Source of the DNA: Pseudacidovorax sp. NFM-22
Lineage (GTDB): Bacteria > Pseudomonadota > Gammaproteobacteria > Burkholderiales > Burkholderiaceae_C
Reading direction: 5' to 3'
DNA: 64,000 nt
Assembly: GCF_021401245.1 (NCBI RefSeq)
Contig: NZ_JACBFY010000001.1
Span: 1,116,001-1,180,000, forward strand
Numbering within the stretch: position 1 is the first letter of the stretch; every line of letters starts with the position of its first letter. Below the pieces are notes generated by a model. It was not told the DNA's origin, ran no database searches, and saw nothing but the letters and a program-made list of their open reading frames with translations. The translations under genes were made by a program, and so were the position numbers. Shown here piece after piece: positions 10,302 through 20,465 of this stretch.

Positions 10302-11534
10302 GTGAGTTCCACCCCCATCCGCCGCATCGCCCACCTCGACATGGACGCCTTCTTCGCCTCCGTCGAGCTGCTGCGCTATCCGCAGCTCAAGGGCCTGCCG
10401 GTGGTGGTGGGCGGCGGCCGGCGCCGGCTGGAGGAGGTCATCGGCGGCCTGCCGCCCGACACGCCGCTAGACCGCATCCCCGTCTCCGCCTTCCCGCGCC
10501 TGGCCGACTACGTGGGCCGCGGCGTCATCACCACCGCCACCTATCCGGCGCGGCAGTTCGGCATCGGCTCGGCCATGGGCATGATGAAGGCCGCCAAGCT
10601 GTGCCCGCAGGCGCTGATGCTGCCCACCGACTTCGACGAATACCGACGCTATTCGCGCGCCTTCAAGAAGATCGTGACCGACATCGCGCCCGTGATGCAG
10701 GACCGCGGCGTGGACGAGGTCTACATCGACTTCACCGAGGTGCCCGGCGGCCAGCGCGAGGGCGGCCGGGTGCTGGCGCGGCTGATCCAGAAGTCCATCT
10801 TCGACAGCACGGGCCTGACCTGCTCCATCGGCGTGGCGCCCAACAAGCTGCTGGCCAAGATGGCCAGCGAGTTCGACAAGCCCAACGGCATCACCGTGCT
10901 GTACGCGCACGAACTGGCCGATCGCATCTGGCCACTACCGGTGCGCAAGGTCAACGGCATCGGGCCCAAGGCCGAGGCCAAGATGACGCGGCTGGGCCTG
11001 CACACCATCGGCGACCTCGCCAAGTGCGAGCGCCACTGGCTGGTGCAGCACTTCGGCAAGGCCTATGGCGCCTGGCTGCACGAGGTGGCCTGGGGCCGCG
11101 ACGACCGGCCGGTGGAGACCGAGAGCGAGCCCGTCTCCATGAGCCGCGAGACCACCTTCGAGCGCGACCTGCACGCCGTGCGCGACCGGGCCGAGCTCGG
11201 CGCCATCTTCACCCGCCTGTGCGAGAAGGTGGCCGAGGACCTGCAGCGCAAGGGCTACGTGGGCCGCACCATCGGCGTGAAGCTGCGCTATGCCGACTTC
11301 AAGATCGCCACGCGCGACCAGTCGCTGGAGCTCTACACGGCCGACGCGAAGCTGATCCGCCGCACCGCCGGCCTGGCCCTCAAGCGCGTGCCGCTGGACC
11401 GGCCCCTGCGCCTGCTGGGCGTGCGCGTGGGCGCGCTGGTGAGGGCGGACAGCGCCGAGGCGCAGGCGCCCGTGCGCCGCAGCGCCGGCAAGCCGCCAGC
11501 CCCCGCGGGCCCGGTGACCGCGTCGCTGTTCTGA
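10302..11534 (+). CDS. dinB: DNA polymerase IV (Y-family translesion polymerase)
   Basis: Y-family DNA polymerase of 410 residues. I chose the GTG at 10302, which gives the family-typical opening MSSTPIRRIAHLDMDAFFAS with catalytic Asp in DMDAFF. The second acidic pair is in VDEVYIDFTEV. The finger segment includes YPARQFGIGSAMGMMKA, and the thumb and little-finger domains follow (CSIGVAPNKLLAKMASEFDKP, then MSRETTFERDL). It has a short Pro/Ala-rich C-terminus instead of a recognisable beta-clamp motif. It stands between the efflux operon and the topoisomerase gene with its own upstream gap. No LexA box was recognised. Confidence 0.93.
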   Translation: MSSTPIRRIAHLDMDAFFASVELLRYPQLKGLPVVVGGGRRRLEEVIGGLPPDTPLDRIPVSAFPRLADYVGRGVITTATYPARQFGIGSAMGMMKAAKLCPQALMLPTDFDEYRRYSRAFKKIVTDIAPVMQDRGVDEVYIDFTEVPGGQREGGRVLARLIQKSIFDSTGLTCSIGVAPNKLLAKMASEFDKPNGITVLYAHELADRIWPLPVRKVNGIGPKAEAKMTRLGLHTIGDLAKCERHWLVQHFGKAYGAWLHEVAWGRDDRPVETESEPVSMSRETTFERDLHAVRDRAELGAIFTRLCEKVAEDLQRKGYVGRTIGVKLRYADFKIATRDQSLELYTADAKLIRRTAGLALKRVPLDRPLRLLGVRVGALVRADSAEAQAPVRRSAGKPPAPAGPVTASLF

Positions 11535-11640
11535 AGGGCCCGGCCGGCGGGCAAAGGCGCACGGCGTACCCCGTGCACGACCCGCGTCCTACAGCCTGTC
11601 GCCTCGGGCGGTGGCAGCTTGCGGGCAAACAGCCCGCACC

Positions 11641-12807
11641 ATGCTCGACGCCACCGCCTCCGCCCCCCATGAACCGGCTGCCGTGCCGGCGCCCACGCCC
11701 ATCGGCAACGGCCTCGTCTATGTCTCCAGCGAGATGCCCGGCATCCAGCGCGTGCGCGACGGCGAGGGCTTCCGCTACCGCGACGCCGAGGGCCGCTGGA
11801 TCCGCGACGAGGACGAGATCGCCCGCATCCGCAAGCTGGCGATCCCGCCGGCCTACGAGCAGGTCTGGATCTGCCCGCTGGCCAACGGCCATCTGCAGGC
11901 GACGGGCCTGGATGCACGCGGTCGGCGGCAGTACCGCTACCACGCGGACTGGCGGCTGCTGAAGGACGAGGCCAAGTTCGAGCGGCTGGAGCAGTTCGGT
12001 CAGGCCCTGCCCCGCATCCGCGCCCGGGTGCAGCGCGACCTGAACAAGGCGCGCGGCAAGCCCTCGCGGTCGGCGGTGCTGGCCGCCATCGTGCGGCTGC
12101 TCGACACCACCTACCTGCGCGTGGGCAACGAGGAATATGCACGGACCAACAAGTCCTTCGGCCTGACGACGCTGCGCAACCGGCACCTGCAGTCGACCCG
12201 CGGCCGGCTCACGCTGCGCTTTCGCGGCAAGAGCGGCGTGATGCACGAGGCCGAGGTGGGCGACAAGCGCGTCGCGCGCGTGGTGCGCCAGTGCCAGCAG
12301 CTGCCGGGCCAGGCCTTGTTCCAGTACCTGGACGAGGACGGCGAGCAGCGCCATGTGAGCTCGGGGGATGTCAACGACTACCTGCGCGAGGCGACCGGCG
12401 GCGAGTTCACGGCCAAGGACTTCCGCACCTGGCATGGCTCGGTGCAGGCGCTGGAACTCACGCGGCTGGCCTGCGACCGCCAGGTGGAGGAATCGACCGG
12501 CCTGCGCATCCGCGCCAAGGAGATCCTGGCGGCGGTGGCCAAGCAGTTGGGCAACACACCCGCGGTCTGCCGCAAGGCCTACATCCACCCCGCCGTGCTG
12601 GAACTGGGCGGCAAGCTCTCGGCCGATGCCGAGGCGATGTCGAAGGTGTGGGACGGACTGGGGACGGCGCGCACGCGGCGCGGCCTTCTGGCGGCGGAGG
12701 GGCGGCTGATGGACTTCCTGCGCCGCCACCGGCTCGCGCTGGCGCGCGAGGCGCGTCAGCTCAATCGGCTTTCAGCGACAGCACGACCTCGTCGCGCCCG
12801 ATCGTGA
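11641..12807 (+). CDS. DNA topoisomerase IB (poxvirus-like)
   Basis: Type IB topoisomerase of about 388 residues, of the short bacterial form related to the poxvirus enzyme, which relaxes supercoils through a 3'-phosphotyrosine. The catalytic region shows LRVGNEEYARTNKSFGLTTL, KDFRTWHGSVQALE and the tyrosine in VCRKAYIHPAVLELG. The N-terminal domain includes IPPAYEQVWICPLANGHLQ. The ATG at 11641 is preferred; an in-frame ATG at 11611 would add ten residues. Its last 47 bases overlap the 3' end of the convergent sensor-like gene at 12761. Confidence 0.92.
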   Translation: MLDATASAPHEPAAVPAPTPIGNGLVYVSSEMPGIQRVRDGEGFRYRDAEGRWIRDEDEIARIRKLAIPPAYEQVWICPLANGHLQATGLDARGRRQYRYHADWRLLKDEAKFERLEQFGQALPRIRARVQRDLNKARGKPSRSAVLAAIVRLLDTTYLRVGNEEYARTNKSFGLTTLRNRHLQSTRGRLTLRFRGKSGVMHEAEVGDKRVARVVRQCQQLPGQALFQYLDEDGEQRHVSSGDVNDYLREATGGEFTAKDFRTWHGSVQALELTRLACDRQVEESTGLRIRAKEILAAVAKQLGNTPAVCRKAYIHPAVLELGGKLSADAEAMSKVWDGLGTARTRRGLLAAEGRLMDFLRRHRLALAREARQLNRLSATARPRRARS

Positions 12808-13444
12808 TGGTGCGGCCCAGGTCGTCGGCCAGGTTCTGCAGGCACACGGCATCGATGGCCAGGCTGCGCGGGGCACGGTGCTGCATCAGCTCGGCGTCCT
12901 CGCGGCCTTCCGGCTTGGGCCCGACGCGCACCCGCACCAGATGCGACTCTTCGCCCGGCTCGATGCGAACGAGCACGGGCACCTCGGTCTGGTCGTGCAG
13001 GTGGCCCAGCGCGCCCAGCAGCAGGTAGCGCAGGGCGGCACCGTCGGGCCAGCGCGCCTCGTCCGGCGCCGAGGCGTCGAGGCGCTCGTCGATCTCCAGG
13101 GACAGGCCATTGAGGTCGAAGGCGGCACGCATGAGGCCGGCGCACTGGCGCACCAGTTCGCCACGGGCGAGGCCCTCGTCGGTGGTGGCGAGTTCCCAGT
13201 CGCGCAGGGCACGCACCGAATCGACGAGCAATGCGAGCTGGTCGCTGGCCTGGTCCACCCGCTGCATGCAGGCGGCACCATCGACCGGACTCGCGCCGGC
13301 ATGGCGCTTGAGCATCAGCAGCGTCATGCGCAGCAGCGAAACCGGGCCCGCCATCTCGTGCCGGAGGGCGGGCAACGCACGCATGAGCAGTTCATGCCGG
13401 ACGCCGGCGGCGATCCAGCTGCGGGCACTCGGGGAGGATTTCAT
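12761..13444 (-). CDS. ChpT-like / degenerate histidine kinase, partner of the receiver gene
   Basis: A 227-residue soluble protein with a histidine-kinase dimerisation helix (ALRHEMAGPVSLLRMTLLML, phospho-acceptor candidate His29) and a second helix (residues 55-85), then a shape like the HATPase domain. The usual N, G1 and G2 ATP-binding boxes are not seen: where the N box would be, the sequence is LRYLLLGALGHLHDQTE. There is no transmembrane or sensor region. That layout recalls histidine phosphotransferases of the ChpT kind. Its ATG overlaps the receiver gene's stop (ATGA, 13441-13444), so they are co-made. The 3' end runs into the convergent topoisomerase gene. The exact role is inference. 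Confidence 0.65.
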   Translation of the reverse strand: MKSSPSARSWIAAGVRHELLMRALPALRHEMAGPVSLLRMTLLMLKRHAGASPVDGAACMQRVDQASDQLALLVDSVRALRDWELATTDEGLARGELVRQCAGLMRAAFDLNGLSLEIDERLDASAPDEARWPDGAALRYLLLGALGHLHDQTEVPVLVRIEPGEESHLVRVRVGPKPEGREDAELMQHRAPRSLAIDAVCLQNLADDLGRTITIGRDEVVLSLKAD

Positions 13445-13803
13445 GCGGAAGCCGGCCGGGCCAGCAGCCGGTCGAGCGCATCGAAGTCGATGGGCTTCTG
13501 AAGGTAATGGTCGAAATAGGGCACGGCCTGCGCACCTGTCGCGTCGCCGGCACCGTAGCCGGAAATGGCCACCAGCAGCAGCGGCCGGTCGCCGGCATTG
13601 CTGCGCAGGTGTTGCGCCACCTCGGTGCCCGGACGGTCGGGCAGCGTGAGGTCGACCAGCGCGACGTCGTAGCGGTCCTGCGAGAAGGCGTCGATGGCCT
13701 CCTGCGCGGTGTGCGCACAGCGGGCCTGGTGGTCCTGCAGGACGATCAGCTCCTGCAGCAGTTCGGCCGCGGAGACGTTGTCGTCGACGATGAGCACGTT
13801 CAA
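13441..13803 (-). CDS. Stand-alone response-regulator receiver (CheY-like)
   Basis: Single receiver domain of 120 residues with no output domain. It has the acidic pair (VLIVDDN), the phospho-acceptor Asp in YDVALVDLTLPD, the switch Ser in LLVAISGYG, and Lys in YLQKPIDFDAL. I start it at TTG 13803 because no ATG lies nearby and an AGGA ribosome site sits 8 nt upstream; this gives MNVLIVDDNVSAAELL, the normal edge of the domain. It is the first gene of a two-gene unit with the degenerate kinase. It could pass a phosphate to or from that partner. Confidence 0.85.
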   Translation of the reverse strand: MNVLIVDDNVSAAELLQELIVLQDHQARCAHTAQEAIDAFSQDRYDVALVDLTLPDRPGTEVAQHLRSNAGDRPLLLVAISGYGAGDATGAQAVPYFDHYLQKPIDFDALDRLLARPASA

Positions 13804-13952
13804 GCGGAAGGTCCTCTTGCGTTGTGTCTGGATGGAAGGCCGCTCCAGGGTCGGCGGCCGGTGGGGCAGTATGCGCGCCGCCGTCCGCCCAGGCTGTAGG
13901 AGCATGCCGACGGCGCGTTCCACGGCGGCGCCGGCCGGGCCGGGGCCCCGGC

Positions 13953-14810
13953 TCATTGCCGGGCGGTGCGGATGTTCGGCGGCAGCGCCTGCGGCGAGCT
14001 GGTGCGCCAGGGATTGATGTCGAGCCCCCCGCGCCGGGTGTAGCGGCAGTAGACGGCCAGGCGCGTCGGGGCGCAGCGGCGCCAGATGTCCGTGAAGATG
14101 CGCTCGGCGCAGGGCTCGTGGAATTCGTTGTGGTTGCGAAAGCTCACGATGTAGCGCAGCAGCCCTTCCTGGTCGATGGGCGGGCCGCTGTAGCTGATCT
14201 GCACGCTGCCCCAGTCGGGCTGGCCGGTGACGCGGCAGTTGCTCTTGAGCAGGCGGCTCGTCAGCGTCTCGTTGACCGCAGGCTCGCCCGGCACGGTGCG
14301 CAGCAGCTCGGGCCTGGGTTCGTAGTCGGTGCAGTCCACGTCCAGGCGGTCGAGGTCCAGGCCTGACAGCTCCTCCAGCCGCTCGGCATCGAACTGGGCC
14401 GGGGCCAGCAGCCTGACGCCCACGCTGCCGCTGCGCTCGCTGCCGCGCCAGACGGCCTCGCCCAGGTCGGCGCGCAGGCGCTCGCGCACGGCCTCGGCGT
14501 CGGCAAAGGTGCTGCTGTTGAAGCTGTTGAGGTAGAGCTTGAAGGACTTGCTCTCGATGATGCTGGGCGTCTCGCAGGGCACCGTGAAGTGCGCGATGGC
14601 CAGTTGCGGCTTGCCGCGCGGATTGAGCCACGACAGCTCGAAGGCGGTCCACAGGTCGGCGCCGAAGAAGGGCAGGCGCTGCGTGTCGATGCCCATCTCC
14701 TCGCGCTGCAGGGCGCGCGGCAGGGGGAAGAGCAGCGAGGGGTCGTAGCGGTCGACGTAGGCCGAGGCCCGGCCCAGCTGCGACTGCTCGGGGGTGTTGT
14801 CCAGACTCAT
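13953..14810 (-). CDS. queF: NADPH-dependent 7-cyano-7-deazaguanine reductase (type II QueF)
   Basis: Reduces preQ0 to preQ1 in queuosine biosynthesis. At 285 residues it is the long, bimodular type II form found in proteobacteria. The QueF motif [17 protein letters not shown] is in the N-terminal half, and the catalytic cysteine with its partner Asp is in [19 protein letters not shown] in the C-terminal half. [18 protein letters not shown] follows. The ATG at 14810 overlaps the stop of the upstream hydrolase gene by four bases, so it is translated as part of that small operon. Confidence 0.95.
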   Translation of the reverse strand: MSLDNTPEQSQLGRASAYVDRYDPSLLFPLPRALQREEMGIDTQRLPFFGADLWTAFELSWLNPRGKPQLAIAHFTVPCETPSIIESKSFKLYLNSFNSSTFADAEAVRERLRADLGEAVWRGSERSGSVGVRLLAPAQFDAERLEELSGLDLDRLDVDCTDYEPRPELLRTVPGEPAVNETLTSRLLKSNCRVTGQPDWGSVQISYSGPPIDQEGLLRYIVSFRNHNEFHEPCAERIFTDIWRRCAPTRLAVYCRYTRRGGLDINPWRTSSPQALPPNIRTARQ

Positions 14811-15724
14811 GCCGCCGATTGTCGGCGGGCGTCGGCGTCCTGAAGAAAGGGAAGGACATGCCCCGCCAGCTGCGCCGCGACGGCCGGTGGCCAGTCGTGG
14901 CCCATGCCGGGGATGCCGACGAAGCGCGCGCCCGGAATGCGGCGCGCGGTGTCGCGTCCGCATTCGATGGGCAGCAGCGGGTCGGCCTCGCCGTGCAGCA
15001 CCAGCGTCGGACACGCGATGCGAGACAGAAGCGCGGGCCGTTCGCTGTCGGCCCAGATGGCCAGCAGCTGGCGCTGCGTGCCCGCCGGGTCGTAGTTGCG
15101 GCGCAGGGCGGTGCGCACCTGCTCGCGCAGCACGGCGTCGTCCAGCGGCCAGGGGGGGCTCTGGATCAGGCGCAGCAGGCCGACGCTGTGGTCCACCAGG
15201 GCGTCCTCCCCGGCGCTGCGGCGCGGCGGCCGGCGCAGCATCGCGGCAGCCACCTCGGCCCGGGGACCGGGCAGGTGGCGGGCCCCGCTGCTGCTCATGA
15301 CGCTGGTCAGGCTGAGCACGCGTTCCGGGGCCGTGGCCGCCATGCGCTGGACGATCATCCCGCCCATGGAGACGCCCAGCACATGCGCCTGGGCGATGCC
15401 CAGCGCGTCGAGCAGGCCCAGCGCATCGCCCGCCATGTCCTGCAGGCCGTAGGGCACGTCCAGCGCCAGGCCCATGCGCATGCGCAGCGCCTGCCACATC
15501 AGGTTGCTGCGCGCGGCATCGTGCAGGTGGGTGGAGAGGCCCGCATCCCGGTTGTCGTGGCGCAGCACGCGGTAGCCGGCGCCGGTGAGTGCATCGACCA
15601 GCGCGGCCGGCCAGGCGATGAGCTGCATGCCCAGGCCCATGACGAGGAGCACCGCGGGGCCCGAGCCGCCGCTGTCCTGGAAGGCGATGTCGATGCCGTT
15701 GGCGCGGGCGGTGCCGGAGGTCAT
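14807..15724 (-). CDS. Alpha/beta-fold hydrolase
   Basis: Serine hydrolase of the alpha/beta fold, 305 residues, similar in outline to the esterase/lipase members PcaD and RdmC. The oxyanion region is [17 protein letters not shown], the nucleophile elbow GVSMGG (Ser near residue 115), the acid in [12 protein letters not shown], and the His in [11 protein letters not shown]. The ATG at 15724 gives [20 protein letters not shown]. The frame extends further upstream, but that part overlaps the dioxygenase gene and looks non-coding. It is coupled to queF by ATGA overlap. The substrate is unknown. Confidence 0.87.
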   Translation of the reverse strand: MTSGTARANGIDIAFQDSGGSGPAVLLVMGLGMQLIAWPAALVDALTGAGYRVLRHDNRDAGLSTHLHDAARSNLMWQALRMRMGLALDVPYGLQDMAGDALGLLDALGIAQAHVLGVSMGGMIVQRMAATAPERVLSLTSVMSSSGARHLPGPRAEVAAAMLRRPPRRSAGEDALVDHSVGLLRLIQSPPWPLDDAVLREQVRTALRRNYDPAGTQRQLLAIWADSERPALLSRIACPTLVLHGEADPLLPIECGRDTARRIPGARFVGIPGMGHDWPPAVAAQLAGHVLPFLQDADARRQSAA

Positions 15725-15740
15725 CGCGACGCGATCCCGC

Positions 15741-16571
15741 TCACTTGAATTCGCCCTCTCGCAGCCATTTGGTGGCCACCCATTTCTCGCCTGCCTCCAC
15801 CGGTGCGCCGCCGTGCAGCGTCTTGGTGGTGGGATGCGGCCGGTCGTAGGAGAAGAAGACGCCCGTGCCCCGCACCGGGGCCACGGCCAGGCCCACGTCC
15901 GGAAAGGTGGTGGCACCGCCGCGCTCGGGCTCCTGCAGGTACATCACCAGCGTGCCCACGCGCTGGCCGCCGCGGCGCAGGATGGTGGGCGTGCCGGGCT
16001 CGCCCGGGTCGAAGTAGTCGTAATGCGGTCGGTACTGGGCGCCGGGCGAGTAGCGCAGGATCTGCAGCCCCTCCCCCCGCTCCACCGGCCAGTTCAGCAA
16101 CCGGGCGATGCGGGCCTCGATGCGGCTGACCAGCTCGCTCTCGCCGCGCTGGAAGAACATCCCGTCGCTGGTGCGGTCGGCATTGACGGCCTCGCCGCCC
16201 GTCTTGGTCTCCACCGTGAGCGAGCGGGCCAGCCGGGCCCGGGCCGCCTCGATCAGCCCCTCGCACTCCTCGTCGCTGAGCAACTGGCCGAAGACGACCA
16301 CGCGCGGTTGGGCCAGCGTCTGCATCACCTGCACCCGGCGGTCGCCGGCGTCGAGGTAGAGCGGGTCACCGTCGAGCCGGGGCTCGGGCATCTCGGTGCG
16401 CCTGGGCGGCGGCTCGGCGGGTGCGCCGCGCTCCAGTTCGGCCAGCGCCATGTCGGTCGCATCGTCGCGCCAGCCGGCGGCATGCATCGACGCGCGCAGC
16501 GTGGCGACGGAATGGCCGGCAGCGAGCTGGGACTGGATCCACTGCCGGAGTTCGGGGGTGAGGGCTTGCAT
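15741..16571 (-). CDS. Prolyl 4-hydroxylase-like 2-oxoglutarate/Fe(II) dioxygenase
   Basis: 2-oxoglutarate-dependent oxygenase of 276 residues with the P4Hc fold. The iron ligands are the HxD pair in YRPHYDYFDPG and the distal His in KTLHGGAPV, and the 2-oxoglutarate-binding basic residue is the Lys in EKWVATKWLREG. An N-terminal 50-residue helical segment (LRQWIQSQLAAGHSVATLRA) precedes a short linker and the catalytic domain, which begins near residue 80. It lies 16 bp upstream of the hydrolase gene on the same strand. The protein or peptide substrate is not known for most bacterial members. Confidence 0.88.
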   Translation of the reverse strand: MQALTPELRQWIQSQLAAGHSVATLRASMHAAGWRDDATDMALAELERGAPAEPPPRRTEMPEPRLDGDPLYLDAGDRRVQVMQTLAQPRVVVFGQLLSDEECEGLIEAARARLARSLTVETKTGGEAVNADRTSDGMFFQRGESELVSRIEARIARLLNWPVERGEGLQILRYSPGAQYRPHYDYFDPGEPGTPTILRRGGQRVGTLVMYLQEPERGGATTFPDVGLAVAPVRGTGVFFSYDRPHPTTKTLHGGAPVEAGEKWVATKWLREGEFK

Positions 16572-16616
16572 GCGCTGGGACTCCCTGGGCTTGGGCCGAA
16601 TGCGTCAGGATACCTT

Positions 16617-17396
16617 TCAGCCGCGACGGAACACCAGTCGGTCCGGCTGCGAGACCTCGGGCGCGAAGGCATAGCCTTCGAGGTCGAAGGCCTCCAGCCG
16701 GCGCGGCGTGGCCGCCTTGTGCAGCACGGCCCAGCGCGCCATCAGGCCACGGGCGCGCTTGGCATAGAAGCTCACGATCTTGTAGTCGTCGCCCTTGCGC
16801 TCCTGGAACACGCATTCGACCACGCGGGCCTTGAGCGCCTTCTGGTCCACGGCCTTGAAGTACTCCTGCGAGGCCAGGTTGACGACCACCGGCGTGCGGT
16901 CCGCGGCCAGGCGCTCGTTGAGCCACAGCGAGATGCGATCGCCCCAGAACGCATACAGGTCCTTGCCGCGCGGATTGGCCAGGGCCGTGCCCATCTCCAG
17001 GCGGTAGGGCTGCAGCCGGTCCAGCGGACGCAGCACGCCGTAGAGGCCGCTGAGGATCACCACATGGTCCTGCGCCCAGGCCAGCTGCGCGGCGCTCAGG
17101 CTGCGCGCGTCCAGCCCGCCATAGACGTCGCCGTCGAAGGCCAGCGCGGCCTGGCGGGCGTTCTTCGCCGTTCCCTTGGGCGCCCAGGCCTCGTAGCGGG
17201 CGGCGTTGAGGGCGGCCAGCTTGTCCGACAGGTGCATCAGCTCGGCCACCTGCAGCGGCGACTTCTGGCGCAGCAGGCCGATGAGCTCGGCGGCGGGGCC
17301 GCGGGCGCCCTCGAACACGGGCTGGGTGGCGGGCAGGTGTTCGGGGACGGGTGCTTCGTAATCGAGCGACTTGGCGGGCGAGAGCAGGAAGAGCAT
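16617..17396 (-). CDS. yaaA: YaaA family peroxide-stress protein (UPF0246)
   Basis: YaaA-family protein of 259 residues, close to the usual length. In E. coli YaaA limits free intracellular iron during hydrogen peroxide stress. It begins with the characteristic MLFLLSPAKSLDYE and contains LSGLYGVLRPLDRLQPYRLE, NLASQEYFKAVD and a C-terminal KIVSFYAKRARGLMARW. It is divergent from valS with 117 bp between the starts, which must hold both promoters. It lies 45 bp upstream of the dioxygenase gene on the same strand. Confidence 0.93.
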   Translation of the reverse strand: MLFLLSPAKSLDYEAPVPEHLPATQPVFEGARGPAAELIGLLRQKSPLQVAELMHLSDKLAALNAARYEAWAPKGTAKNARQAALAFDGDVYGGLDARSLSAAQLAWAQDHVVILSGLYGVLRPLDRLQPYRLEMGTALANPRGKDLYAFWGDRISLWLNERLAADRTPVVVNLASQEYFKAVDQKALKARVVECVFQERKGDDYKIVSFYAKRARGLMARWAVLHKAATPRRLEAFDLEGYAFAPEVSQPDRLVFRRG

Positions 17397-17513
17397 CGGG
17401 GAATTATGGAAGACCCGGAGACTCGGGGAGTGCCCCGTAAAATTGCCCGCTTCCCGTCTTCGAACACCCACGGCATGCCGGCGCCCGCCAGCGTGCCCTG
17501 ACTCCATCCGCCC

Positions 17514-20399
17514 ATGAGCGACACCCCCCTGCAACCCGGCCTCCAGAGCCTCGCCAAGTCCTTCGAACCCGCCGCCATCGAGGCCCACTGGGGGCCCGAG
17601 TGGGAGCGCCGCGGCTATGCGAAGGCGGGCTTCCGCGGCACGCAGGCGCCCCAGGCCGGCGCGCCCTCCTTCGCCATCCAGCTGCCGCCGCCCAACGTGA
17701 CGGGCACGCTGCACATGGGCCATGCCTTCAACCAGACCATCATGGACAGCCTGACGCGCTACCACCGCATGGCGGGCGCGAACACGCTGTGGGTGCCGGG
17801 CACCGACCATGCCGGCATCGCCACGCAGATCGTGGTGGAGCGCCAGCTGCAGGGCCAGGGCACCAGCCGCCACGACCTGGGCCGCAAGAACTTCGTCGCC
17901 CGCGTGTGGGAGTGGAAGGAACAGTCCGGCAACACCATCACCCAGCAGATGCGCCGCATGGGCGACACGGTGGACTGGAGCCGCGAGTACTTCACCATGG
18001 ACGACAAGCTCTCCACGGTGGTGACCGACACCTTCGTGCGCCTGTACGAGCAGGGCCTGATCTACCGCGGCAAGCGGCTCGTGAACTGGGACCCGGTGCT
18101 GATGTCCGCCGTCTCCGACCTGGAGGTGGAAAGCGAGGAGGAAGAAGGCGCGCTGTGGCACATCGCCTACCCGCTCGAAGACGGTAGCGGCAGCCTGACG
18201 GTGGCCACCACCCGGCCCGAGACGATGCTGGGCGACGTGGCGGTGATGGTGCACCCGGAAGACGAGCGCTACACCGCCCTCATCGGCAAGCAGGTGCGCC
18301 TGCCGCTGGTGGACCGGCTGATCCCCATCATTGCCGACGACTACGTGGACCGCGAGTTCGGCACCGGCGTGGTCAAGGTCACGCCCGCGCACGACCACAA
18401 CGACTATGCGGTGGGCCAGCGCCACGGCCTGGCCGTCATCGGCGTGCTGACGCTGGACGCCAAGATCAACGACAACGCGCCCGAGGTCTACCGCGGCCTG
18501 GACCGCTTCGCCGCCCGCAAGAAGATCGTGGCCGACCTCGAAGCTGCCGGCGCCCTGGTCGAGACCAAGAAGCACAAGCTGATGGTGCCGCGCTGCGCCC
18601 GCACCGGCCAGGTGGTCGAGCCCATGCTCACCGACCAGTGGTTCGTCGCCATGACCAAGGTCAGCGAGCAGGACCCGACCGGCAAGAGCATCGCCCAGAA
18701 GGCCATCGACGCGGTGCAGTCGGGCCAGGTGCGCTTCGTGCCCGAGAACTGGGTCAACACCTACAACCAGTGGATGAACAACATCCAGGACTGGTGCATC
18801 AGCCGCCAGCTCTGGTGGGGCCACCAGATCCCCGCCTGGTACGACGAGGACGGCCGCGTCTACGTCGCCCGCAACGAGGAAGAGGCGCAGAAGCAGGCCC
18901 CCGGCAAGACCCTCACGCGCGACGAGGACGTGCTGGACACCTGGTACTCATCGGCGCTGGTGCCCTTCTCCTCGCTCGGCTGGCCCCAGGCGCTGGAAGA
19001 CGGCAACGCCCTCAAGGACTACGACCTCTACCTGCCCTCCACCGTGCTGGTGACCGGCTACGACATCATCTTCTTCTGGGTCGCCCGGATGATCATGATG
19101 ACCACGCACTTCACCGGTCGCGTGCCCTTCAAGCATGTCTACATCCACGGCCTGGTGCGCGACGCGCAGGGCAAGAAGATGAGCAAGTCCGAAGGCAACG
19201 TGCTCGACCCGGTGGACCTGATCGACGGCATCGCGCTGGAGCCGCTGCTGGACAAGCGCACCCAGGGCCTGCGCAAGCCCGAGACCGCGCCGCAGGTGCG
19301 CAAGAACACGCAGAAGGAATTCCCCGAGGGCATCCCGGCCTACGGTGCCGACGCGCTGCGCTTCACCTTCGCGGCACTGGCCTCGCTGGGCCGCAGCATC
19401 AACTTTGACAGCAAGCGCTGCGAGGGGTACCGCAACTTCTGCAACAAGCTGTGGAACGCCACCCGCTTCGTGCTGATGAACTGCGAAGGCCAGGACTGCG
19501 GCCTGATGGACCACACCAAGGCCGACTGCGCCCCGGGTGGCAAGGCCCATGGCTACATGCGCTTCAGCCAGGCCGACCGCTGGATCGCCTCGCGCCTGCA
19601 GCGCGTGGAGCAGGAAGTGGCGCAGGGCTTTTCCGAGTACCGCCTGGACAACGTGGCCAACGCCATCTACCAGTTCGCCTGGGACGAGTTCTGCGACTGG
19701 TACCTGGAGATCGCCAAGGTGCAGATCCAGACCGGCAGCGAGGCCGAGCAGCGCGCCACGCGCCGCACGCTGATCCGCACGCTGGAAACGCTGCTGCGCC
19801 TGGCGCACCCGGTCATTCCCTTCATCACCGAAGAGCTGTGGCAGAAGGTGGCGCCCGTCGCCGGCCGGGCCAGCGAATCGATCATGGTCGCCGCCTACCC
19901 CGTGGCCCAGCCCGAAAAGATCGACGAGGCGGCCGAGGCGCACGTGGCCAAGCTCAAGGCGCTGGTGGCGTCGTGCCGCACGCTGCGCGGCGAGATGAAC
20001 GTGTCGCCGGCCCAGCGCCTGCCGCTGTACGTGGTGGGCGACGCCGACTTCGTGCGGCAGGCCGCACCGGTGCTCCAGGCGCTGGCCAAGTTGAGCGAAG
20101 TCAAGGTTTTTGACGATGAAACGGCCTGGACGGCAGCGGCGCAGGCCGCGCCGGTGGCCGTCGTCGGCGAGGCGCGGCTGGCGCTGCACGTCGAGATCGA
20201 CGTGGCCGCCGAGCGCGTGCGCCTGGGCAAGGAAGTCGCCCGCATCCAGGGCGAGATGGCCAAGGCCCAGGGCAAGCTGGGCAACGAGGCCTTCGTGGCC
20301 AAGGCGCCGCCGGCGGTCATCGCCCAGGAAAAGCAGAGATTGGCCGACTTTGGCGCCGCGCTGACACGTTTGCAGGAACAACTCGTGCGACTTGGCTGA
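17514..20399 (+). CDS. valS: Valyl-tRNA synthetase
   Basis: Class I aminoacyl-tRNA synthetase, 961 residues, complete. The HIGH signature is [14 protein letters not shown] near residue 60 and the KMSKS signature is [14 protein letters not shown] near residue 557. The editing CP1 insertion ([19 protein letters not shown]), the anticodon-binding domain and the C-terminal coiled coil ([20 protein letters not shown]) are all present. It stands alone on the plus strand and is followed after 66 bp by galU. Confidence 0.98.
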   Translation: MSDTPLQPGLQSLAKSFEPAAIEAHWGPEWERRGYAKAGFRGTQAPQAGAPSFAIQLPPPNVTGTLHMGHAFNQTIMDSLTRYHRMAGANTLWVPGTDHAGIATQIVVERQLQGQGTSRHDLGRKNFVARVWEWKEQSGNTITQQMRRMGDTVDWSREYFTMDDKLSTVVTDTFVRLYEQGLIYRGKRLVNWDPVLMSAVSDLEVESEEEEGALWHIAYPLEDGSGSLTVATTRPETMLGDVAVMVHPEDERYTALIGKQVRLPLVDRLIPIIADDYVDREFGTGVVKVTPAHDHNDYAVGQRHGLAVIGVLTLDAKINDNAPEVYRGLDRFAARKKIVADLEAAGALVETKKHKLMVPRCARTGQVVEPMLTDQWFVAMTKVSEQDPTGKSIAQKAIDAVQSGQVRFVPENWVNTYNQWMNNIQDWCISRQLWWGHQIPAWYDEDGRVYVARNEEEAQKQAPGKTLTRDEDVLDTWYSSALVPFSSLGWPQALEDGNALKDYDLYLPSTVLVTGYDIIFFWVARMIMMTTHFTGRVPFKHVYIHGLVRDAQGKKMSKSEGNVLDPVDLIDGIALEPLLDKRTQGLRKPETAPQVRKNTQKEFPEGIPAYGADALRFTFAALASLGRSINFDSKRCEGYRNFCNKLWNATRFVLMNCEGQDCGLMDHTKADCAPGGKAHGYMRFSQADRWIASRLQRVEQEVAQGFSEYRLDNVANAIYQFAWDEFCDWYLEIAKVQIQTGSEAEQRATRRTLIRTLETLLRLAHPVIPFITEELWQKVAPVAGRASESIMVAAYPVAQPEKIDEAAEAHVAKLKALVASCRTLRGEMNVSPAQRLPLYVVGDADFVRQAAPVLQALAKLSEVKVFDDETAWTAAAQAAPVAVVGEARLALHVEIDVAAERVRLGKEVARIQGEMAKAQGKLGNEAFVAKAPPAVIAQEKQRLADFGAALTRLQEQLVRLG

Positions 20400-20465
20400 C
20401 AGCGCAGTCAAATGCGTGCAGTAGCATTGACCGATTCACGAATTTCAACTCTCCTGCACACACGC

